This document shows, in pieces, positions 54,897-62,411 of a DNA stretch of 62,411 nt. The notes under the pieces are model-generated. The model ran no database searches and was not told where the DNA came from. It saw only the letters and a list, made by a program, of their open reading frames with translations. Both the position numbers and the translations under genes were made by a program. The stretch spans positions 1-62,411 of the forward strand of contig JAADGJ010000003.1 of the NCBI GenBank assembly GCA_013152435.1, in the 5' to 3' direction. The DNA is from Chloroflexota bacterium. GTDB lineage: Bacteria; Chloroflexota; Anaerolineae; DUEN01. The first letter of the stretch is position 1. Every line of letters starts with the position of its first letter.

Positions 54897-56481
54897 GCTG
54901 GCCAGCGCGCCGGCGAGTTCCTCTCAGCCCGCGGCGACGGGGGAGATCGCCCGCTCGGCGAGTATCCTGGCGCTGGGCAGCGTGGCCAGCCGGGTGCTCG
55001 GCCTGGTGCGGGAGACGCTGATCGCCGACCTGTTCGGGGCGACGGGGCCGGTGAGCGCGTTCCGACTGGCCAGCCGGGTCCCCCTCATGACCTACGATCT
55101 GCTCATCGGCGGCATGCTCAGCGCGGCGCTGGTGCCGGTGCTCAGCGACTACGCCCGCCCCGAGCGACGCCGCGAGCTCTGGCCGGCCGCGTCGGTGCTG
55201 ATCAGCGTCCTGGGCGTCTCGCTGGCGCTGTTCGTGCTCATCCTGGAGCTGTTCGCTCCGCAGGTCGCCTGGCTCCTGGGCGGCGGGTTCGACGCCCCGT
55301 TGCTGGAGGTGCTCACCCGATCGCTGCGAATCCTGGCGCCCGCCGTGTTCTTCTTCGGCATGGCCGGCATTTTGATGGGCGTCCTCTACGCGCTGAAACG
55401 GTTCACCTTCCCCGCCTTCAGCGCCGCCGTGTTCAACCTGGGCATCGTGATCACGGTGATCCTCCTGTCCGGCCGGCTGGACGTGTACAGCCTGTCCCTG
55501 GGCGTGCTGCTGGGCTCCCTCGGCCAACTGGCGATCCAAACGCTGGGGCTGCGCGACGCCCGCCTGCAATTCCTATGGGACTGGCGCCATCCCGCGCTGC
55601 GCCGCATCATCCGGCTCTATCTCCCCATCGGGGCCGGGATGATCATCAGCCAGATCCAGGTCACCATCGATGGGAACCTGGCCTCCCGCACGGGGCCCAA
55701 CAGCGTGGCCTGGATGCAGAACGCGACCACCCTGATCCAGTTCCCGCATGGTCTGGTGGCCGTAGCGATCTCCATCGCCTCGCTGCCCTCCCTCTCCCAG
55801 CTGGCCGTCGCGGCGGACTGGGACGGCTATCGGCAGACGCTGGGCCGAGCGCTGCGCCTGCTGCTCTATCTGATCCTGCCCGCCACGGTTGGGCTGTGGG
55901 TGCTGGCGACTCCCATCGTGCGGCTCATCTTCGAACACGGCGCCTTCCGGCCCGAGGATACCGCCGCCGTGGTGGCCGCGCTGCGATTCTACCTGCTCGG
56001 CCTGATCTTCGCCGCCGTCGACTGGCCTTTGAACTACGCCTTCTACGCCCAACAGGACACGCTGACGCCGGCCAGCGTGGGCGTGGCCTCCGTGGGCGTG
56101 TATCTGGTCGTCGCGCTGATCCTGCTCCAGCCGTTGGGATACCTGGGGCTCGTGCTGGCCGACTCGGCCAAACACGCGGCCCACGTCACCATCATGCTCA
56201 TCCTGCTGCACCGCCGGATAGGCGGCCTCGGGAATCAGGGAGTCGTCCGGGTCGCCACGCGATCGGCGGGAGCCGCCCTGGTGATGGGCCTGATGGTGTG
56301 GCAACTGGTGAACAGGCTGGAGGCGACCCTGCCGGCCGGGACGCTGTTGGGGGATTTCGCCATCGTGGCGATGGGGGGGCTGGCGGCAGTGGCCGTCTAC
56401 GGGCTGACCACCCTGCTCCTACGGCTGGAGGAGACGAAGATGATGTGGGAGATGGCGACCCGCCGGCTGCGTCGCGATTGA
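54889..56481 (+). CDS. murJ: Lipid II flippase MurJ
   Basis: 530-aa polytopic membrane protein of the MviN/MurJ (MOP) family, with about 14 helices. It flips the peptidoglycan precursor. Typical N-terminus (ILALGSVASRVLGLVRETLIA, FGATGPVSAFRLASRVP) and central RRIIRLYLPIGAGMIISQ, then the ATPLVR-like segment here ATPIVRLIFEHGAF. GTG start overlapping the preceding gene. Its presence supports a peptidoglycan-synthesising bacterium. Confidence 0.93.
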   Translation: MSELASAPASSSQPAATGEIARSASILALGSVASRVLGLVRETLIADLFGATGPVSAFRLASRVPLMTYDLLIGGMLSAALVPVLSDYARPERRRELWPAASVLISVLGVSLALFVLILELFAPQVAWLLGGGFDAPLLEVLTRSLRILAPAVFFFGMAGILMGVLYALKRFTFPAFSAAVFNLGIVITVILLSGRLDVYSLSLGVLLGSLGQLAIQTLGLRDARLQFLWDWRHPALRRIIRLYLPIGAGMIISQIQVTIDGNLASRTGPNSVAWMQNATTLIQFPHGLVAVAISIASLPSLSQLAVAADWDGYRQTLGRALRLLLYLILPATVGLWVLATPIVRLIFEHGAFRPEDTAAVVAALRFYLLGLIFAAVDWPLNYAFYAQQDTLTPASVGVASVGVYLVVALILLQPLGYLGLVLADSAKHAAHVTIMLILLHRRIGGLGNQGVVRVATRSAGAALVMGLMVWQLVNRLEATLPAGTLLGDFAIVAMGGLAAVAVYGLTTLLLRLEETKMMWEMATRRLRRD

Positions 56482-56506
56482 CCGGGATCGACCTCTGCTA
56501 TATAAT
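56478..56506 (+). promoter_or_regulatory. Consensus promoter of the 90-aa protein gene
   Basis: TTGACC (56478-56483), a 17-base spacer and perfect TATAAT (56501-56506), overlapping the murJ stop codon. One of the strongest promoters in the window. Confidence 0.85.
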
Positions 56507-56541
56507 GACGACATCGTTCATCACCCATGCGGAGGATCTCC

Positions 56542-56814
56542 ATGGCCAAGCGATCACGGAAGGCACGCAAGGCAGCCCGGCCACAGCGATACAGCAAGCG
56601 ACGAGCGTCGAGTCAGCAGAAGCCGGCGGGCGCGCCCGCAGCCAGCGCCACCGCCGCGCAGGCCGCGCCGCCGAAGGCCGCCGCGACGGCGTCCACGGCG
56701 ACGGTGGACTTTGCGAAGGAGTACCACTACGTCATCCAGGATCTGCGCCGCCTGTTCACACTGGCCATCGCGCTGATGATCCTGCTTGTCGTGCTGGCTT
56801 ACTTCCTGACGTAG
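56542..56814 (+). CDS. Small Lys/Arg/Ala-rich protein with C-terminal membrane helix
   Basis: 90 aa: a strongly basic N-terminus (AKRSRKARKAARPQRYSKRR), an Ala/Pro-rich linker, then one membrane helix at the extreme C-terminus (LFTLAIALMILLVVLAYFL). The topology suggests a tail-anchored protein with a cytoplasmic, nucleic-acid-like binding tail. I do not recognise a family. ATG at 56542 has GGAGG 6 bases upstream. A strong promoter in front and a strong terminator behind mark it as a monocistronic, probably abundant product. Confidence 0.82.
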   Translation: MAKRSRKARKAARPQRYSKRRASSQQKPAGAPAASATAAQAAPPKAAATASTATVDFAKEYHYVIQDLRRLFTLAIALMILLVVLAYFLT

Positions 56815-56889
56815 ATCCGGGGAAATACATTCGGCGGCGCGAAGGGAAGCATCCCGTCGCCCCGCCGATGAACTGAATGGGGAAATGAT

Positions 56890-56918
56890 ACGGCCGCGAT
56901 CGGGATTCTCGCGGCCGT
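56890..56918. terminator. Bidirectional terminator
   Basis: A 10-bp perfect stem ACGGCCGCGA/TCGCGGCCGT with a 9-nt loop, followed on the plus strand by TTGATTT. It lies between the convergent small-protein and gyrA-like genes and can serve both. Confidence 0.8.
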
Positions 56919-56936
56919 TTGATTTCCGCAGAGCGG

Positions 56937-59900
56937 TCATCCTTTCCGCTGGGATAGCGGCACCGAGGTGACCACCATAGGCTTGCGTCGACCGGTACGC
57001 TGCGTCTTCGCCTTGGATTTCTCCGCCGATTCCGCCTGAGGCTTCTCCGCGGGCTTCGGCTTCGTCTCTGCCTTCGCCTCTTTCTTCCTCGTGCGGGTCG
57101 ATGTCTTCTTTTCGGCGCTGGCGGAGGTCTTCGACTTCGAGGCCGTCGTCTTCTTGCTCGCTCGTCGCGTCGTCTTCTCTACCTTCGCGCTGGATGACTC
57201 CGCAGTTCGGCGTCGCGTCGTCTTGGCCGTGCCCTTCTTCTCCGCCGATGCGGCCTCCGCCTTCTTGGCTGAGGTCCGTCGTCGGGATGAACTCGATGAG
57301 CTCCGGGCCTTCCCCGTCTCGCTCTGAGCGATCGCCTTCTTGGCCCGGGATCGCGTCGAGCTCGACTTCGTCGATGCCTTCGCCTTCGAACTCGCCTCCG
57401 CCTTCGCCTTGGTGGACGTCGATCGGCGGCGCGAGGTGCTCTTGGCCTTCGTCTCCGCCTTGGCCGCCGGCTCCGCCTTCGCCTTCGATGCAGCGCTTCG
57501 CTTCCGGGTGCGCGGCTTCGGCGGCGGCTCCTCGACGATCCCGTCGACCCCCTCCAGGCGCATCAGCGCCTTCACCACATCCCCCTGGGCCAGGGAGAGC
57601 ACGCTCTTACCCTGCGTGTTACGCCCCATCTCGGGCGCATCGCGAGGGGCCAGCGGCTTCACCGTGCCCCGCTCGGTGACGGCCGCCAGCGGGCCATGTC
57701 CCCGGCCCACCACGGCCGCGCCCACGATCAGGCCGGTCTTGCCCGTGGTCTTATGAGCGATCACGCCGAGGCCATATCTCCCCTGGGTGGGGAATTCGGT
57801 CAGGCTCGACCGCTTGGCGTATCCGGAGGCGGTGACCGTCAGCAAGGTCCCTTTGGCGTTCACCACATCGAAGGCGATCACCTGGTCGCCCTTCTGGAGC
57901 TTGATGCCCCCCACCCCGCCGGCCAGCAAACCCGTGGGGCGTACCTCCTCGATCTTGAACCGGATCGCCTGCCCCTTCTGCGTGACCAGCAGAACCTCCT
58001 CCCCATCCCGGATGATGCGAGCCCAGCCCAGTCCGTCGTTCGCGTCCACGTTCATCACCGGAGGCATCCCATTGGCGGCCAGAACCTCGGACAGAGCGAT
58101 CCGCTTGATCTGCCCCAGACGCGTGACCAGCGCCAGGTAGGCGTCGGATGGGGGATCGTCGACGCGCGGCATCGCCAGCGCGGCCGTGACCCGGTCCCGC
58201 CGGCCGAGATCGCACAGGTCCGCCCAGTGAGCGCCGCCGTTCTCCGGGATGCGATGGATGCCCACGCGGGCCATACGCCCATCGGCCGTGAACAGGAACA
58301 GCTCATCGCGGGTATTGGTCGCCAGCAACGCCACGTCTACGCCCTTCGCCGCCTGACGCAGATTGGTCTTCGTCACCTGCCCGGCCGGCGCCCGGGTGAT
58401 CGTGCCGTCCGAGCGGATCGCCACCCACACCGGCTGATCCTCGATCAGGTCCCGGGCCGTCAGCGTGCCCTTGGTGCGATCGACGATCTGCGTGCGTCTG
58501 GGATCGCCGTATTTCCTCTTAAGCTCGACGACCTCCTCCCGGATCAGCGCCAGGATCTTGGCCGGATGCGCCAGCAGATCCTCCAGGTAGGCGATGAGCT
58601 TGAGCTTCTCTTTGTACTCCTCCTTAATGCGATTCCGCTCCAGCCGGGCCAGCCGACGAAGTTGCATATCCAGGATGGCCTGCGCCTGCATCTCGGTGAG
58701 TTTGAACTTGCGCATCAGGCGGCCGCGAGCCGTCTCCGCATCGGGCGAGCGGCGGATGGTGGCGATGACCTCGTCGAGATGATCCAGCGCGATGAGCAAC
58801 CCCTCCAGGATATGCGCCCGATCCTTCGCGCGCTGCAAATCGTGCTCGGAGCGGCGCCGGATGATCTCCCGCCGATGCTCGATGTAAAGCTGCAACATGC
58901 GCTTCAGGGACAGGAGGCGTGGCTCGCCATCCACCAGGGCCAGCAGGGAGACGCCGAAGGTCTGCTGCATGGGGGTCAGGCGGAACAGCTGGGCCAGGAC
59001 ATCGCGTGGCTCCACCGTGCGGGTCAGCTCGATCACGATGCGCATGCCCTGGCGGTCCGATTCGTCGCGCAGGTCCGTGATCCCCTCCAGCCGCCCTTCT
59101 CGCACCAGCTCGGCGATGCGCTCGATCAAGCGCGTCTTGTTCGTCTGATAGGGCAGCTCGGTGACGACAATGCGATGCCGGCTGCGGCTCATCTCCTCGA
59201 TATGCGCCTTGGCCTGCACCACGAAGCGCCCCCGCCCCTGGGCATACGCGGCCGCGATGACGTCCGTCTCCTCCCCCTTGGCGCCGTTCCCGTTCATGGC
59301 CGAAGGATCACGGCCGTATCGATAGACGATGCCGCCGGTGGGGAAATCGGGTCCTTGGATGAAGCGCATCAGCTCATCCACCGTGACCTCATCCACCTCA
59401 TCGTACCGATCGATCAGGTAAGCCACGGCGTCGCACACCTCGCCCAGGTTGTGGGGAGGGATGTTGGTCGCCATCCCCACCGCGATCCCCGAGGAGCCGT
59501 TAATCAGGAGGTTGGGCAGCAGGGCGGGCAGGACGGACGGCTCCTGCAGGCTGCCATCGAAGTTAGGGGTGAAGTCCACCGTGTCCTTCTCGATGTCGGC
59601 CAGCATCTCCCGGGCCATCTCCGCCAGCCGGGCCTCCGTATACCGCATGGCCGCGGCGTTGTCCCCGTCGATGGAGCCGAAGTTGCCCTGGCCGTCCACC
59701 AGCGGATAGCGCATGGAGAAGTCCTGCGCCATGCGCACCATCGCGTCGTACACGGCCGTGTCGCCGTGGGGATGGTACTTGCCCAGGACCTCGCCCACGA
59801 TGCGGGCGGACTTCTTGTAGGGCTTATCGTGGGTCAGCCCCATATCATGCATGGCGTACAGGATCCGTCGCTGGACCGGCTTCAGCCCATCGCGCACGTC

Positions 59901-60005
59901 GGGCAACGCCCGGGCCACGATGACGCTCATGGCGTAGTCCAGGTACGCCTGCTGCATCTCCTGATCGATATCGATCTGCTTTACATTCCCTATCGATGCG
60001 CTCAT
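56937..60005 (-). CDS. gyrA: Type IIA topoisomerase subunit A (GyrA/ParC) with histone-H1-like tail
   Basis: 1022 aa. Residues 1 to about 820 form a normal breakage-reunion subunit and beta-propeller: [40 protein letters not shown], active-site Tyr in [12 protein letters not shown] (about 124). The GyrA-box position reads LRQAAKGVD, not RGGKG, so gyrase or topo IV is undecided. From about residue 825 comes a tail of about 190 residues made almost only of Lys, Ala, Ser, Thr, Arg and Glu (repeated KAK/SRRR/TKKA patterns) resembling histone H1 or AlgP. Such a tail should bind DNA nonspecifically. ATG with GAGGGT upstream. No gyrB neighbour. Confidence 0.9.
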   Translation of the reverse strand: MSASIGNVKQIDIDQEMQQAYLDYAMSVIVARALPDVRDGLKPVQRRILYAMHDMGLTHDKPYKKSARIVGEVLGKYHPHGDTAVYDAMVRMAQDFSMRYPLVDGQGNFGSIDGDNAAAMRYTEARLAEMAREMLADIEKDTVDFTPNFDGSLQEPSVLPALLPNLLINGSSGIAVGMATNIPPHNLGEVCDAVAYLIDRYDEVDEVTVDELMRFIQGPDFPTGGIVYRYGRDPSAMNGNGAKGEETDVIAAAYAQGRGRFVVQAKAHIEEMSRSRHRIVVTELPYQTNKTRLIERIAELVREGRLEGITDLRDESDRQGMRIVIELTRTVEPRDVLAQLFRLTPMQQTFGVSLLALVDGEPRLLSLKRMLQLYIEHRREIIRRRSEHDLQRAKDRAHILEGLLIALDHLDEVIATIRRSPDAETARGRLMRKFKLTEMQAQAILDMQLRRLARLERNRIKEEYKEKLKLIAYLEDLLAHPAKILALIREEVVELKRKYGDPRRTQIVDRTKGTLTARDLIEDQPVWVAIRSDGTITRAPAGQVTKTNLRQAAKGVDVALLATNTRDELFLFTADGRMARVGIHRIPENGGAHWADLCDLGRRDRVTAALAMPRVDDPPSDAYLALVTRLGQIKRIALSEVLAANGMPPVMNVDANDGLGWARIIRDGEEVLLVTQKGQAIRFKIEEVRPTGLLAGGVGGIKLQKGDQVIAFDVVNAKGTLLTVTASGYAKRSSLTEFPTQGRYGLGVIAHKTTGKTGLIVGAAVVGRGHGPLAAVTERGTVKPLAPRDAPEMGRNTQGKSVLSLAQGDVVKALMRLEGVDGIVEEPPPKPRTRKRSAASKAKAEPAAKAETKAKSTSRRRSTSTKAKAEASSKAKASTKSSSTRSRAKKAIAQSETGKARSSSSSSRRRTSAKKAEAASAEKKGTAKTTRRRTAESSSAKVEKTTRRASKKTTASKSKTSASAEKKTSTRTRKKEAKAETKPKPAEKPQAESAEKSKAKTQRTGRRKPMVVTSVPLSQRKG

Positions 60006-60039
60006 GCTTCTACCCTCGTCCGTTTTCGGTCCCGGGGAT

Positions 60040-60111
60040 CAGATGGTTGGAGATCGAGGATTGGGGATTCGAGATCAGGGAATTGGAAAGTAAGGAATTG
60101 GGAATCAGAGA
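60040..60111. repeat. Degenerate GATTGGGGATTCGAGATC-type spacer repeat
   Basis: The spacer between the isomerase and topoisomerase genes is built from worn copies of GAATTGGGAATC/GGATTGGGGATTC and GAGATC. It is non-coding and low-complexity, a third example of gene-spacer microrepeats in this window. Confidence 0.55.
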
Positions 60112-60870
60112 TCAAGCTTTCCCCATCCTCCTCAGGTTCTCAAAACTGATCCGGGCGCTCTCCATGGAGGGGCGGCGACAGCGATCCTGTTCGACCACGT
60201 ACCAATGTACCTGAGCCGCCTCGGAGGCCTCGAAGATGGGCGCCCACTCGATGACTCCCTCGCCCACCTCGGCGAAGAAGCGCTCGTCCCCAGGCTCCAT
60301 GTCCTTGAGATGGATCAGGGCCATCCGGTCCGCATACCTTCGAATGTAAGCCGTCGGGTCCTGTCCGGCATATCGGACCCAGTAGACGTCCAATTCCGCC
60401 TTGACCAGGTCCGGATCCGTCAACTCATACAGCCAATCCAGGGCGAACTTGCCGTCAAACGCCTCGAACTCGAAGGCGTGGTTGTGGTAGCAGAACTGCA
60501 TCCCGGCCTGCTGCACATCCCGGCCGATCCGGTTGAACAGCTCCGCCAGGCGACGCCAGTCGTCCAGCGTCCGCCGCCGATCTTCCGGCACGGATGGCAG
60601 GATGATGAACGGATTGCCGATGGCCCGGTTGTACTCGATCACGCCGGGCAGGTCCTGCTCCAGCATGCTCAAGCCGATGTGACTCCCGGCCACCCGCAAG
60701 CCCAGATCCTCCAAGATGGCTTTCAGCTCGGCGGCCGACAGGCCGAAGGTGCCCGCCAGCTCGACGCCCGCGTACCCGATCTCCGCCACCTGCCGCAGCG
60801 CGGCGGTGAAATCCTTTTCTGCTACGTCACGAACGGTGTACATCTGCAATGCGATGGGGATGTTGGGCAT
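60112..60870 (-). CDS. Sugar phosphate isomerase/epimerase (xylose-isomerase-like TIM barrel)
   Basis: 252 aa. TIM-barrel AP-endonuclease-2 family: ALQMYTVRDVAEKDF, YAGVELAG, GSHIGL, FCYHNHAFEFE (metal His), KAELDVYWVRYAGQDP, LIHLKDM. It is expected to isomerise or epimerise a keto sugar or inositol derivative with a divalent metal. The normal family length is 250-290 aa. No pathway partner is adjacent. Confidence 0.88.
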   Translation of the reverse strand: MPNIPIALQMYTVRDVAEKDFTAALRQVAEIGYAGVELAGTFGLSAAELKAILEDLGLRVAGSHIGLSMLEQDLPGVIEYNRAIGNPFIILPSVPEDRRRTLDDWRRLAELFNRIGRDVQQAGMQFCYHNHAFEFEAFDGKFALDWLYELTDPDLVKAELDVYWVRYAGQDPTAYIRRYADRMALIHLKDMEPGDERFFAEVGEGVIEWAPIFEASEAAQVHWYVVEQDRCRRPSMESARISFENLRRMGKA

Positions 60871-60901
60871 GGGAACTCCTCTTTTTTAATGAATGAAGTC
60901 C

Positions 60902-61057
60902 TTACTCTTGCTGCGCAAGCTGCTCCAGCAGCTCAGCAAATGCCAACAGCTCACGTCGGACCTGGTCAAACGTCGGTGTCAATTGATCCACCAAACTTTG
61001 GAGACGCCCCGGATCGAATTGAAAGGCGTAAACGTTAGCCACATAGCGCCCGTTCAC
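60902..61057 (-). CDS. Small protein coupled to a nucleotidyltransferase
   Basis: 51 aa from GTG 61057, overlapping the nucleotidyltransferase stop by 4 bases (GTGA). Sequence: a short beta-like start (YVANVYAFQF) and a long amphipathic helix (VRRELLAFAELLEQLAQ). I do not recognise it. The overlap means it is translated with the upstream gene and may be its partner, although it is much smaller than HEPN proteins. Confidence 0.65.
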   Translation of the reverse strand: MNGRYVANVYAFQFDPGRLQSLVDQLTPTFDQVRRELLAFAELLEQLAQQE

Positions 61058-61434
61058 AGATCCACTCCCTCCCGTTCGATCACGGACCGCAGCCACTCCG
61101 GACAAGCGCCCATATCCACGAGATTTACCTCGATCTCATCATCGATGTCTAAAACGGCGCCGATAGCCCGAAACGTATCCTCAGGACGAATTCCCCAAGC
61201 CGCGACGTCCACATCCGACCACGGGGTGAAACATTCTTCATGCACCAGCGAGCCAAACACCACAATTCGAGTCGCTCCAAACCGATCTTTCAAGAGACGG
61301 GCGGCGCGTCGAGCGGCCTCCCAGGCCCGTCTCCGTCGGCGAACCAGAGCCTGGCGCTCATGCGCCCAACGGCGTCGAGTCGCCTCTCGATATGCTTCTA
61401 TCTCCTCTGGCGTTAGTTCTAAAGCTGTGAGCAT
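61054..61434 (-). CDS. MNT-type nucleotidyltransferase domain protein
   Basis: 126 aa. Pol-beta-superfamily minimal nucleotidyltransferase: FGSLVHEECFTPWSDVDVAA carries the GS and D-x-D motifs, with the third acidic residue in EIEVNLVD. The N-terminal helix is strongly basic (RRRRRAWEAARRAARLL). ATG 61434 has GGAAG upstream; a TTG five codons earlier is open. Such proteins often act in toxin-antitoxin or antibiotic-modification pairs. The downstream 51-aa gene is the only candidate partner. Confidence 0.85.
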   Translation of the reverse strand: MLTALELTPEEIEAYREATRRRWAHERQALVRRRRRAWEAARRAARLLKDRFGATRIVVFGSLVHEECFTPWSDVDVAAWGIRPEDTFRAIGAVLDIDDEIEVNLVDMGACPEWLRSVIEREGVDL

Positions 61435-61455
61435 AGCACTTCCGAACAAGCAGGT

Positions 61456-62247
61456 TTATCCTGCGGCGAAATGAAAGACCGGCCAGCCTGGATCTCTCAG
61501 ATAAGCGGCCATGTCAGCGAATCGGCGAAACTCCGCGCGGGCCAGGGAGAAGGGGATCGGCTGTCCGAACCACTCCCGGTTCAGCGCGATCAGCGTGTCC
61601 GCCAGCCGCTCGCGATCCTCCTCGCCCTCGAGGCCGCTCACATACGCCAGGGTGATGTGGCCGGTGAACGGCCCCGCCGGGTACACGCCCAGCGCCTGCA
61701 GCCGTTTGTCCTCATAGATGGCGGCACGCAGGGCGCACAGCCGGACGTAGTCCACCTCATCTGGGAAATCGACAACAGCCACGATGCCTGACACGAACGC
61801 GGTGACGCCGCGCAGGACGACCGCGATCGGCTTCTCCGCCAAACGCCCGTTACGTTGGAAGATATCGGCGATCGCCGCGATCAACCTCCCCTCGTAGCCG
61901 GGCAGGTCGCTCTGCCGAAGATACGTATCGCCCCACACCAAGTCGGCCACCGTCAGATGGAAGCTGGAGACAGGGACCGGCGCCAGGACGGTCGCCCCGG
62001 CTCCCTGCACGAGCGCCTGTTGGATATCCCCCAGCCGGGCGTACGCGGCCACGTTGGCCGTCTCCTCCAGGAACGGCGGCGTGATCACCGTGCACCCCGG
62101 GCAGGGGGTGGCCAGCCAGCGCCGCCTCTCCGCGTCCCACCGGAACCGATCGCTGTTGTAGACGCCCGCGGCCGCCTGACGAACTCCTTCATCGCTCACC
62201 ATTTGGGCGATGACATCCTGATATTCACGATAAGACCGATCTGGCAC
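61456..62247 (-). CDS. 2H phosphoesterase-like protein (DUF1868-like)
   Basis: 263 aa with two H-x-T/S-x motifs, FHLTVADL (about residue 96) and GHITLAYV (about 197), the hallmark of the 2H (2'-5' RNA ligase/cyclic phosphodiesterase) fold. The N-terminal part has GCTVITPPF, as in DUF1868 proteins. It probably hydrolyses a cyclic phosphate or 2'-5' bond; the substrate is unknown. It lies 21 bases upstream of the nucleotidyltransferase gene. Confidence 0.82.
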   Translation of the reverse strand: MPDRSYREYQDVIAQMVSDEGVRQAAAGVYNSDRFRWDAERRRWLATPCPGCTVITPPFLEETANVAAYARLGDIQQALVQGAGATVLAPVPVSSFHLTVADLVWGDTYLRQSDLPGYEGRLIAAIADIFQRNGRLAEKPIAVVLRGVTAFVSGIVAVVDFPDEVDYVRLCALRAAIYEDKRLQALGVYPAGPFTGHITLAYVSGLEGEEDRERLADTLIALNREWFGQPIPFSLARAEFRRFADMAAYLRDPGWPVFHFAAG

Positions 62248-62311
62248 GATGTATCTCCTCTGCTTATGCCGCGACCGCTTCGAAAGCGAGGAAGCTCCCG
62301 GGGTTTTGGAT

Positions 62312-62411
62312 CTACTTTCTCACGCCCAGCCGCTGCTTACGCTCGGCCCGCTCCAGCTCTCGCACCTTCTCCCACTCGGGCCGATCGTCCTCCAGGGCCA
62401 TCTGCTGTCGC
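62312..62411 (-). CDS. C-terminal fragment of a gene cut by the window edge
   Basis: From the window end an open minus-strand frame gives about 32 residues (MALEDDRPEWEKVRELERAE then KQRLGVRK) ending in TAG at 62312-62314. The composition is that of a charged, helical C-terminus. The product cannot be identified from this piece. Confidence 0.5.
   Translation of the reverse strand, partial: RQQMALEDDRPEWEKVRELERAERKQRLGVRK

Overview
This 62.4 kb, GC-rich window looks like a chromosome segment of an anaerobic bacterium, most likely Chloroflexota (Anaerolineae-like). That assignment is inferred from the set of protein families (bacterial-type FolD, Fhs and AcsE; LysM/YkuD and Thr/Pro-linker surface proteins; large HdrA-GltD fusions), not from a marker tree. 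No rRNA, tRNA, CRISPR array or transposase was recognised.

Layout. (1) 1-4430, minus strand: a sugar ABC importer (two permeases and a lipoprotein binding protein; no ATPase in the window), then non-coding sequence. (2) 4431-38204, minus strand: a 34 kb Wood-Ljungdahl supercluster in two transcription units. The upstream unit has a consensus promoter at 38176-38204 and runs alanine dehydrogenase, fhs, DUF166, HMA-like protein, acsA, acsB, secreted repeat protein, acsD, membrane protein, NifU-like, acsC, acsV, cooC, acsE, folD. The downstream unit has a consensus promoter at 18659-18687 and runs CBS-ACT protein, hdrA, mvhD, giant hdrA-gltD-hdrA, selenocysteine mvhD, metV, metF, hdrCB, second cooC. 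Together these cover the folate methyl branch, the CODH/ACS carbonyl branch, corrinoid protein, reactivator and nickel chaperones, plus a MetFV-HdrABC-MvhD complex of the type proposed to bifurcate electrons in Moorella. No formate dehydrogenase is present, so the direction (CO2 fixation or acetate/C1 oxidation) cannot be read from the window. (3) 38205-39016: palindrome-rich dispersed repeats. (4) 39017-62411: mixed housekeeping and envelope genes: two-component system, SHOCT protein, selenocysteine rhodanese, PEP-CTERM-like surface protein, LysM L,D-transpeptidase, Nudix, two ABC exporter half-transporters, GNAT, SDR, SWIM-domain protein, VapBC-like pair, heptose-phosphate adenylyltransferase, MurJ, a gyrase/topo IV A subunit with a histone-H1-like tail, sugar-phosphate isomerase, nucleotidyltransferase pair and a 2H phosphoesterase.

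Most interesting. (a) Two genes are interrupted by an in-frame UGA that lies exactly where the family has cysteine. Family sequence continues in the same frame and a SECIS-like hairpin follows at the right distance: an MvhD homologue (8485-8952) and a zinc-ribbon/TM/rhodanese protein (41450-42106). A conventional ORF caller truncates both. (b) The two Wood-Ljungdahl transcription units start with the same short leader RNA motif, a hairpin with loop UGARGAUG in the transcript. In the ald-fhs-acs unit it is followed by a strong intrinsic terminator, so a shared RNA-level control is likely. (c) A 289-bp ungapped dispersed repeat occurs twice (about 87% identical) with more divergent relatives.
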